Assembly: GCA_030549495.1 (NCBI GenBank)
Contig: JAUIRK010000854.1
Location: 1 to 64,000 of the forward strand
Source: Nectonema munidae
Taxonomy: Eukaryota > Nematomorpha > Nectonematoida > Nectonematidae
Reading direction: 5' to 3'
DNA: 64,000 nt
Below are positions 55,701 through 64,000 of the stretch, in pieces. The notes beneath the pieces were generated by a model. The model was not told the DNA's origin, made no database searches, and worked only from the letters and a program-made list of their open reading frames with translations. Made by a program: the position numbers and the translations under genes. Every line of letters begins with the position of its first letter. Positions within the stretch are counted from its first letter, which is position 1.

Positions 55701-57476
55701 AAAACTCTTGTAGGGACAATCAGATCACACAAAAAAGAAATTCCTTCAGAACTAAAGTTTGAGAAAGATGAACCACTTTATAAATCCATCTTCCTTTTCA
55801 CTTACGATGCTGGTATTATGCTAGTAGGATAAGACTCAAAAAGCGTCGCGAATGTATACTCATTACAATAAAGAAAAAGGAGGGGTAGATATTGCTGACA
55901 AAATGTAAGGGCATATTCTATAAAACCAAGTGAAATGTTTTCAAATTTAAGTAGTTTTATTTTTAGTTTCGACTTAAAAACTTATTTTTTATTGAGTGAA
56001 AATATTTGTTTTTTTGTTGAAAGAAGATATATTTTGAATTACACATCTTTTACAAATTTTTAGAGTTCTAAAAAATTAAGAATGCAAACTAAAAATTAAT
56101 TGTAAAAATATTTATTACCGATCTTAAAAAATTTTCATGTCCAATCTAAAGATAAAATACTCTTAAAACTTGAAAACGTTATTTAAACTTGAAAACATTT
56201 CACTTGAATTTGAATATGTTTCACTTGAATTTGAAAACATTTCACTTGAATTTGAAAAAATTTCACTAGCAAAACCTTTAATTTTAATAAATAGCTTAGT
56301 CTTTTTTTTGAATTAAAAATTCTAAAAGTTTAAATTACATTGGTATAAATTTCAAAAATTTACAATAAAATAAATATAATTTGCCATTCAATTGAAACTA
56401 CTTATTTTTCTTAACCAATAAAATCTTTAAAAATTGATAAAAATTATTTGTACTTTTTTGAGATTTGAGACCAATTGTCGTTATTAACTTTCATTCACCT
56501 TGGTCATAGACCTTTAAATCATCATTTGGAATAAATCTTTCTCTCTTTCTATATATTGTAAGGGTTAGAATTAAATTTGGAGCATCACTTACGACTTTGT
56601 TTATTCAAAAATGTATGAAGGATAAAACATTATTTCCAAAAAGCAGGTACATCCTTCACATTGATTGTTGTTAATGTTGAAAAATAAAAAAATACTATTT
56701 TCTTTGTGTTCAAGTTATAATTTTTTATTAGTTTTTGAATAAAGCCGTGTGAATTAAAGTAGTTTGATTGCTTTACATTCGAAAACATTTCACGGAAAGA
56801 CACTAAATATCATCATATTTTTGATATCAGGATGGTAGGGGTTCGTGAGAAACTATTTTAAACCAAAGGGTACCTGAGGTCAAAAAGTTTGAGAACCCCT
56901 GCTTTATACAAAAATGAATGATTTATTTCACCGTTAAGTGGTTCTCTTCACTCATTAGTGGAGTGTATGAATAAATTGAAATGTCTTTTTTGTTATTGTG
57001 TTGTGTGTTTATAAATGCCAAAGTAATCATAAAATATGCATGCGATAAGCTTACTTCATGCTTTGTAGAAAATTGAAGGAGAAATTATGAAACATAAAGA
57101 GAATTGTTTCCATCAGGACTGCTTGCTATGCTCTTCTTGCAATTGTAAGCTGCATGACAAGCCAATCGTTGAAATGGAAAATAGGAAGTATTGTGAAAAT
57201 TGTTACGCAAGTAATTTTTCCAACAGATGCTCGAAGTGTGATGAAGCGATCAAAGGTAACATTTTCTCAGCTGCGAAATGTATTCATTTTATTTTTCTCC
57301 TTTTTCCATTTTTAGCAGGGATCAAGTTTGTAACATTAGATGAGAAGTTTTGGCACACCAATTGCTTTACGTGTTCTTCATGTTCCGATTCGCTCTCTGA
57401 ACAACCAGAAGTTGTTTTCAGAAACGGAAGTGAAATGTGTCGAAATTGTTTGACACGCGTCAAAGCCTGCCACTAA
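52743..57476 (+). CDS. FHL-like LIM-only protein, last four exons (N-terminus not found)
   Basis: Exons are 52743-52893, 54093-54262, 57069-57255 and 57319-57476, with consistent phases (0, 1, 0, 1). They encode 221 residues ending at TAA. The order is a half LIM finger (CSIC, CRDC) and LIM 1 (CLNC, then HNICFLCSHC, then CHNC). LIM 2 follows (CSVC, HQDCLLCSSC, YCENC), then LIM 3 (CSKC, HTNCFTCSSC, CRNC). Zinc ligands are complete in each. A half LIM followed by full LIMs in tandem is the FHL layout. FHL proteins are adaptors in muscle, cytoskeleton and transcription; here I see three and a half rather than four and a half. The start codon exon must lie upstream. The last intron ends TAGCAG, a NAGNAG acceptor that allows one extra Ala. 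A dead piggyBac sits in the third intron shown. Confidence 0.88.
54529..55915 (+). mobile_element. piggyBac-2 remnant inside the LIM gene intron
   Basis: A palindromic terminus CCGGTCAATTGACCGG lies at 54,529-54,544. Transposase pieces follow: an acidic stretch (SVSDTDSDSSNDDSAF region), then LWSNVTEIFQKC, SFTVDEQLYPSC, YMPGKPFKFGIGF and LVGTIRSHKKEIPSELK. They end at KKEGVDIADKM near 55,905. The order is that of PGBD3/4-like transposases. Multiple stops and frameshifts occur and the 3' end is missing. Same strand as the host gene, but within its intron. Confidence 0.8.
56765..56899. repeat. hAT-type terminus remnant in LIM gene intron
   Basis: The phrase ending AAAAAGTTTGAGAACCCCTG at 56,899 is a right-hand hAT end (reverse complement CAGGGGTTCTCAAACTTTTT). 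The matching left end was not found. Confidence 0.5.
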
Positions 57477-58312
57477 AATTTTAGACAGTTTTTTTTTCAT
57501 TTCTTGTATATTGCCTTCGTGACAGACAACGTTATCATATATGCACGACGCACCCATCATGATTTTATATTTTACCATTTTCCTAACTTTTTTGTATTAA
57601 ACAACATCTTTATTATTTTGGCTTTGTATACTTTTGTGAAAGTAGATACATTCTGAAAGCTTTTTCTCTCATTCTTGTTTATTTTGTGCAATCGAATAGT
57701 TTTTGCTTTTCTATATTTTGTAGTCTCCAATTTGCTGCTTTATATTCCTCTTTTTATTTATTTTGCTCCCTATTATTTTCTACATGATTTTTGAAAGCAC
57801 ATTTTTAGTAAAATAAAAATTTTCTTATTTTAGCAAATCCTTTTTACCTCTAGTAAAATCTCTATTTTTTTTATTTTTTTTCGTTATACTGAAATTTATA
57901 AAACTTTATTCAGAGTATAATATACACACAAGATTTTAATAGTCGCTTAAGTAGTGCAATAGCTTTACTTTATCGCTATTTTGATTTTCATCCTCATCTC
58001 CATCATTCTCTTTTTCATGTTGAGACTCTGTTCTTTCCAATTATTCGTTTATATCTTCATCGCTCATTACTTAATATGATTAAACTTCATGTTCTAAATA
58101 TATTCTTAAATCTTTGATTCATCAAAATTTTCTTTTATGATTTGATCTTTGATATACAATATTTTGGTTAAAGTAAATACCACCTTTTTTGAAACAATTT
58201 GTAATAGTCAGAGAATAGTATTCCAGGCAATGACTGATATTAAGAATGCTAACATTTAATTGTGATGTTTCATAATAAGTTAAAAACACTTAAAAGTTTT
58301 ATTTTAAACAAT
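57477..58312. other. LIM gene 3' flank, no further gene
   Basis: Probable 3' untranslated region of the LIM gene; ATTAAACA near 57,596 and AATAAAAATT near 57,813 are possible cleavage signals. The rest is AT-rich. Confidence 0.5.
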
Positions 58313-59095
58313 AAGTTAAAAAAGATCGATTTTAAGTTCACTTCTATTTGTGGTGGTAATTGATGTGCTATCTGAAGGACTAGGAACAGAAGATCTATGG
58401 GAATTACTTTTTGCTGATGCTAACAGTGCAGAGGAACTACAAAATAGGCTTGGGTTATGGCAAAATTGTTCGGAATAAGTAGGATTGAAAATTGATTCTG
58501 AAAAGTCTGAAATCATGATCTAGAGCAAAAGTTGAAATTAAATGCTAAAAATCAAGGATATTGATGGAAAAAAACTAAGACAAGTAAAAAAGTATCTTGG
58601 CTCTTTAAATGTCGAGGATGGAGAATGTTCAAAAGAAGCTAAAGCAAGAGTTGGAATAAGTGGAAAGAAGTCAAATAAATTATGAATGACTAAAGGAAGT
58701 CCAAAGTTTATATATACGTCAATCATCAAGTCTATGATGAAATATGGGGCTGAATGCTGGGTTTGAAGAAAACAGATGAAAAAAGTATGATGAGAAGGAT
58801 GCCGGGATTGCTATTAAAAATAAATTTGAAAAGAAGTGATAAGACAAAAGAGTACCGCTCAATTCAGCGTGCTAATCATGGTAGAATCAGTAAAATTTGC
58901 TGGTATGATCAAGAGAAAATACGAATATTATGTTGTGCGTAGAATAATGGATGTTATGGGGAAAAGAAAAGGCGTCGATCTTGTAAAATGAGAGATAAAC
59001 TCGAAACAAAAGTGATGCGCAAGATCAAATAAAATGGAGACTTGGAATCATGGCCATCGACCCAAACTTGGGGATAAGGTATAGGCAAAGAAGAA
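58313..59095 (+). pseudogene. RTE-clade LINE fragment, RT palm to C-terminus
   Basis: Translations read GTEDLWELLFADANSAEELQ (motif C region, with FADD decayed to FADA) and RLGLWQN. They then read KIKDIDGKKLRQVKKYLGSL, FIYTSIIKSMMKYGAECWV and a C-terminal GKRKGVDLVK. It matches the corresponding part of the minus-strand RTE copy next door (DDLWELFFADDLVIIADSEN). Frame changes and stops are frequent. 5' truncated. Confidence 0.75.
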
Positions 59096-59329
59096 AATAA
59101 GTTAAAAAATACAAAAGTTAAGAGTGAATTATTAGACCTCTAGTTATCGAAACCCAGTATCTTCTCACTTCCCACCTCTTTCTAGAAAATCGGAGTGAAA
59201 GAGTATTCTTCTTTTTTTTTGGATTTATTTTTTCGATATAAAAAGGAATTTCATTTAACCAATTAGTAATGAAGTAAATTTTCAAACAAATTTTTTTTAA
59301 TAAACTTCTTAGAACATCTTCATCTTATC

Positions 59330-62150
59330 CGCTTATTGGGGGTCGATGGCTTTGATCCGTTCTCCAAAGCTTTCTGCCTGTAGCATCGCTTTCTTTCAAA
59401 CCAAAATTTTTCATACTTGCAAATCACCTCCCCATCTCATTTTTTGCCTTTTCCTTTTTCCTACTCATCGTATGCTTTCCTTATTTTCTCATCTTTTTCC
59501 CTTCTCAGCACGTGGGTCCATACCCTCTCATTTTGTTCTTTTCGATCACACTCGTCATTACTTTTGTTCTTCGTCTTATTTCTTTATTCCTGATTCTATC
59601 TCTTGTTACATTTAACATCATTCTCAGCATTTTCATTTCAGAATCTTCCAAGTTGTTATTTTCTTTCTTTTTCAGACACCAACATTCTGAACCGTAAGTC
59701 ATGACTGGTCTCCCTATGGCTAAATACACTTTGGCCTTCAGTTTCATTGGCAGCTTTTTATCGTTTAAAACAGTCTTAACTTCTTTCCATTTTGCCCAAC
59801 TCGCATTCAACCTCGGCTGTACATCCTTACTACAACTTCCTTCCTTTTCAATAACTGACCCTAAAACTTGAACTCTTCCAATTGTTTCAATTTGATCCCA
59901 TGCTTTATGCTTTTCACAGCGTTTTCATTCCTATACAGGCTTTCATCACTTCAGTCTTATGTGAATTCAATCTCGGGCCTTTTCCTTCGAGACATTCTTG
60001 CCACATAAACAGTCTTTCTTGCATTTCATTTTCACTGTCTGCTATTATTACCAAATCATCAGCGAAAAAAAGTTCCCAGAGGTCATCTTTCCTGATATTT
60101 CTTTCTGATTTTGATCTTTCCTTGGTGTAAGCCTACATGTATATCAAAATCCTGTGAACATCCATTCATTGTTCTAATCGAAGTCTTAGAGTTCCTGTAT
60201 GTTTCCTGAATTAACCTTTCAAGCTTTTCACTAACACCTTTTTCTCTCAAGCTCCAGTATACGATATCTCTTGGAACTCTGTCATATGCCTTCTTTAAGT
60301 CTACAAAGCTACAAAATAGAGGCAGATTTCCTTCTAGTCTTTTTTATTGACTTACTATAAATATCGGATCCACTGTAATTTTACCCTGCATGAAGCCAAA
60401 CTGATTCGAGTGTATAATTACTTAATTTCAAACGCGCCTGCTCAAAATTCTCTCTAGCAGTTTCAACCCATGTTCTAGAAATTTAATTCCCCGGTAATTT
60501 TCGCAATTCAACACATCTCTTTTATTCTTGTAAATCGGAATAATTAAGCTTTTAGTCCATTCTTCCGGCATTCTTTCTTCCTTCCAAATGAATTCCAGGA
60601 AGCTAATCGTCATCTTCAAACATTTTTCTCCGCCTGCTTTTATCATATCTATATTAACTTCGCTGATTCCTGTTGCTTTGTTTTTTTTCATTTCTTCCAA
60701 TACTTCTCTTTCTTCCAAAACAAACTCAGGACTCTCAACTATTTCTCCTTTATCGGTGTGTTCATGGTTATTTTCAACATTTAGTAGCTCCTCAAAGTAC
60801 TCTTTCCATCTGTTCTCAATTTCCTCATCTTTGAATAAAATTTTTCCTTCTCTGTTTTTTATAATGTCCACATTTCCAGTTTCTTGAATATCTTATTTCC
60901 TAGAATTTGCAACTTTGAAAATTTGCTTGTCCCCATCTTTATTCCCCAGTGATTTGTACATTTTTTCTGTTTCATTTGCTTTCAATTCAGAGATAGTCCT
61001 TTTTGCTTCTTTCTTCTTAGTTCTATATGTGTGTTTATCCTCTTCTGACTTACTTTTCTGCCATTTCTTGAAAGCTAACTTTTTATCTTTCAATACTTCT
61101 CTAACCTCCTCCTTCCACCACCATGTTTCTTTTTGAGTTTTCTTACCTTTTTTTGTTTTACCCAGCACCTCCTTACTTGCAACCAACAAACGGTTTTTGA
61201 GGTGACTCCACATTTCTCCAATATCTTCATCACGACATGTATACCTTTGTTCAAAAATAGACTGAATGGGCGGGGACAACGTAAGAAACAATCTTCATCT
61301 ATTTGTTTTTCCATCAAACTTTTCTCAACTATTTTCTCGTATATTTCTTGATTTTTTTTATTTGCGAGTAGCCATGTCTTAAATCTACCTATCTTCATAA
61401 CTTCTCGTTTTTTCCCTTTAGTGATAAACATATCAATTATATGTTGTGATACAATGTCACTTCTAGGGATAACTTTGCAATTCTTGACACATTTTCTTTT
61501 TCCCTGTTTAACCATGAAGAAGTCTATTTGGCTTTTTTTGCCCCCACTGCTATATGTTATCAAATGACTATCCTTCTTTCTGTGTTACATATGGTCAAAT
61601 CGTTTCCTTGTGCCAAGTCTAATATCCTTTCGCCTTCTTCGTTTCTATTACCAAAACCGTGTCCACCATGAACTCCATCGTAATCACTATCTTGCCGATT
61701 TGACCGTTAAAGTCACCTGCCAAAATAACTGTTTCACTGTCAGGAATTTCTGATAGTAAACTATCTAGTTTTTCTGCAAACTCATTTTTTTCCTCTCTAC
61801 TACAACCAACTTGAGGCGCATATATTGACAAAACTGTTATAATTTCATCAATGCCTTTCAGCTTCAATAAAATTATTCTGTCACCTGCTCTTCTTACTTT
61901 AATTACCCTTTTATTCCATTTTCACTCATAATCACACATACACCGTTCCTTCTTTTAGTCAATCCGCTATATACAATTTTGAAACCTTGAATGCGCTTTC
62001 TAGAGGCCTGTACTCTCCTTTCTCTCCTGTACGCAAGCTATTTCAATCTTTCGTTTTATCATTTCCTCCACAATTTCGTTTGCTTTTCTTGTAAGTGTGT
62101 ACCTACATTCCATGCGGCTATTCTAAGCTTATTGTAACTTACAGGCATTA
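59330..62150 (-). pseudogene. RTE-clade LINE, near complete ORF but broken
   Basis: On the minus strand the order is endonuclease start KLRIAAWNVGT (about 62,130), VLSIYAPQVGCSREEKNEFA and LAGDFNGQIGK (61,870-61,690), and QIDFFMVKQGK (61,530). A lysine-rich linker follows, then RT motifs KSLIIPIYKNKRDVLNCENYRG (60,520), motif A FVDLKKAYDRVPRD (about 60,290) and VGLHQG. Motif C FFADDLVIIADSEN (about 60,060) and VMTYGSECWCLKKKENNNLE (59,700) come next. The tail runs to about 59,330. VGLHQG and AECW/SECW blocks are typical of RTE. Several frameshifts and stops occur, and motif B after VGLHQG looks deleted. Its 3' end points at the 3' end of the neighbouring plus-strand RTE fragment. Confidence 0.85.
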
Positions 62151-62159
62151 GTTTTTTCC

Positions 62160-63069
62160 AGTATTCTTTTTGACGTAGGTTACTGGAAACACCTACGGAG
62201 TACTTTGGGCTGTACCCCACCCAACTTTTTGGATCAAAGATTATAAGAGTCTTATGAAAATATCCTGAAGCTTAATTACTTACTAATTAATTTTAACTTA
62301 ATTACTTTTTACCTTTGTAAAACTAATTACACAATCCACGAGGCAGTGGTAATTTGAAGTCAGAGTTTTTTCCTCCTAGAACAACTGCTATCCAGAACTA
62401 ACCAGTTTGTTCTACCCGGAGCTAAAGGTTTAAGCGCCTAATACGCGCTTAGCACATCTCATGACTCTATATATCATTCGTGCATATTTCATCAAAAAGA
62501 GATCTATACAATTATAATTTTCCTCGTATACGCTTATAACTTAATTGTTCTATTCTATAACGTTTCTCTTTCTTGTTTTAATCACATTAGAGATTCAATT
62601 TTAGAAGCGTGCAGTGGAGTACCTACTATATGTGCCTCCTAAGGGGAATATATATTTCGCAGCCCCGTAAAAGGTTGTACTTTTAAAGAAATTCCCTTTT
62701 GTCGTGGAACAATGAATTCTTTTTTATTCATATTGTGAAGGAGACAAAACTTTGCTTGGAAATACTTATTAAGAAATGCTTAGTGGAAAATTTAAAGTTT
62801 TTTTTATAAATCAGTATTATCGAAATGATTAATTTTTGTCATTTTTTTAGGTTGTTTGAAGAGCCATCAATACATAAGCGACCTAAACTGGTTTACAGGA
62901 AACAGCACGCTACCCGGCAAATTTTTTTGTCATTTATCATCGTACCTAATTTTATATAGCCCGACCTGCATTAGTAAAAAAATATGCGCTCCGTACATCA
63001 TTAGTAGAAACAATTGAGTAAATATTTTTTATACCATTTTTAAGAATGGGATAAAATTCTTCAATGGTA
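62160..63069. other. Upstream of RTE copy; no gene seen
   Basis: TTACTGGAAACACCTACGGAGTACTTTGGGCTG (62,180-62,212) may be RTE 5' untranslated sequence. GC-rich patches at 62,880-62,930 are unassigned. Confidence 0.35.
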
Positions 63070-63170
63070 TAGCTTGATTGATTGACGCAACTCGTAAGAC
63101 GCAGAGGACTTGAAAGCTGGCAGGATGCTTTTAGAAGATATTGTGGTTAGCAAAGTTAGCTAATTGTTAA
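63070..63170 (-). repeat. SINE-B-related body fragment
   Basis: GACGCAACTCGTAAGACGCAGAGGACTTGAAAGCTGGCAGGATGC at 63,084-63,130 matches the plus-strand view of SINE-B (GACACAGCTTGTAAAATGCG and TTCGAAAGCTGGCATGAGGC at 2127-2173). The tRNA head is not evident. The orientation follows that of the 2109 copy. Confidence 0.6.
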
Positions 63171-63439
63171 GAAAAATAGAAGTATAAAAGAAAAAATAAA
63201 TAAAATTAAAATAATAATGATAAACATAGTAATAATAGGAAAAGGTAAAATAAAAAAAAATAAAAAAATAAAAAGTAAGATTAGGGTGGGTAAACCACTC
63301 ATTAAAAACTTTCTTAAGTTTTTATCATTCTCGTAATTTGATAATCTAGAGAAGTAAAAGCGATGCCATGATGTTTAAAAATAATAACAGCAAATAAAAA
63401 TCTCGTATGCGGACAATTAAAAAAAAATAAAAAAGACAT

Positions 63440-63563
63440 TTTATTTCTATTATATATATATCAAATTGTTTAAATGTTACTCTATAATATTGATTACTCT
63501 ATTTTGTATGATTATATAGATGTACTAGTGAATATTAAATAAATTTCTTTCTTCTTCTTCATG
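63440..63563 (+). repeat. Probable LINE 3' end with TTC tail
   Basis: The sequence ends ATTAAATAAATTTCTTTCTTCTTCTTC at 63,535-63,561, the same AATAAAT(TTC)n ending seen in LINE-1 to LINE-3. Upstream is AT-rich without coding sequence, so this would be a severely 5'-truncated insert of the same family. Confidence 0.5.
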
Positions 63564-64000
63564 GACATCCAAATCTGCAAGAGATTGATTAATGATATAG
63601 CTTGATTTGCAAAAATATACGATGGATAATAAATTACACCTATTTTAAAATATAAAAAAAGTTAATAAATATTGAAAATGCTAGGGAAAACTTTATTGAT
63701 ATTTCTAAGACGGTTTCATAATCATAAAAATGAATAGAAAATCCTTCTTATGATTATGAACATTGCGTGTGTTCGAAATATCATAAAACTTTTCTCTGCA
63801 TTTTCAACTTTTTGTGAACTTCTTTTATATAAAATTTGTTATAAATGGAAGCATCCTTATTTTATCATCTTTTAAAATATTTATACAAGCATTTATGTTT
63901 TTTAAGAAATTTGAAAGGATTATATATATTTATGTATTATTCAAGGTAATAGAAGAAACGAATTTTTTTTCTAGACTTACTCACGCCAAAGCTGTTTGAA
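63564..64000. other. AT-rich window end, no gene seen
   Basis: I see no exon or named repeat here. Confidence 0.4.

Noticed and set aside
59346-61351. Several plus-strand frames rich in Ser, Phe and Leu
   Set aside because: They are antisense shadows of the minus-strand RTE copy.
1-64000. A CRISPR array, phage, integron or bacterial defence system
   Set aside because: Spliced animal genes, LINEs and SINEs define this as animal nuclear DNA. The tandem repeats present are a microsatellite and a degenerate minisatellite without regular unique spacers.

Overview
The window looks like nuclear DNA of an AT-rich, repeat-rich animal. Host genes are split by long introns with GT/AG borders. The three recognisable host proteins are metazoan types: a MAP-kinase phosphatase, a roadblock-type dynein light chain and an FHL-like LIM protein. 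The repeats are LINEs of the Jockey/CR1 and RTE groups, tRNA-headed SINEs, and pogo/Tigger, piggyBac and hAT transposons. An arthropod or other invertebrate fits best, but I cannot name the species. No bacterial-style operon, CRISPR array or canonical tRNA/rRNA gene was seen.

Region 1-11,069 is one nest of retroelements. An old plus-strand LINE (LINE-1, cut by the window start) was split twice. A minus-strand LINE-2 (1231-4583) interrupts it, and that copy itself received two SINEs. A nearly whole LINE-3 (5215-9776) interrupts it again. Target-site duplications and reading-frame continuity across the junctions support this order. LINE-2 ends in about 250 GAA units (1231-1982), best read as the hugely expanded TTC tail of that copy.

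Region 11,677-14,293 is a broken Tigger/pogo transposon. At 14,715-15,960 lie minus-strand reverse-transcriptase remains. Region 16,189-22,429 is a three-exon gene for an ERK-type dual-specificity phosphatase (MKP-3/DUSP6-like, 343 residues); its introns are full of repeats. Region 24,614-25,870 is a decayed piggyBac. Region 26,157-28,466 (minus) is a four-exon roadblock/DYNLRB-like gene whose last exon appears to run into an antisense SINE.

Region 28.7-52 kb has no confident host gene. It holds LINE ORF1 remains, a family of about 130-bp TTAA-flanked MITEs, a degenerate minisatellite, fold-back elements sharing an AAAATCCC/AAAACGTCC-like motif, a large hAT (39,210-43,206), a second hAT (44.1-45.6 kb), a Ty3/Gypsy fossil with one LTR (45.7-46.3 kb) and hAT MITEs with 8-bp target duplications.

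Region 52,743-57,476 holds the last four exons of an FHL-like LIM-only protein (half LIM plus three LIMs), with a dead piggyBac in one intron. Region 58.3-62.15 kb holds two RTE-clade LINE remnants pointing at each other. The last 2 kb is repeat-derived and AT-rich. The three host genes show no sign of working as a unit; they are ordinary signalling, dynein-transport and cytoskeletal genes set in repeats.
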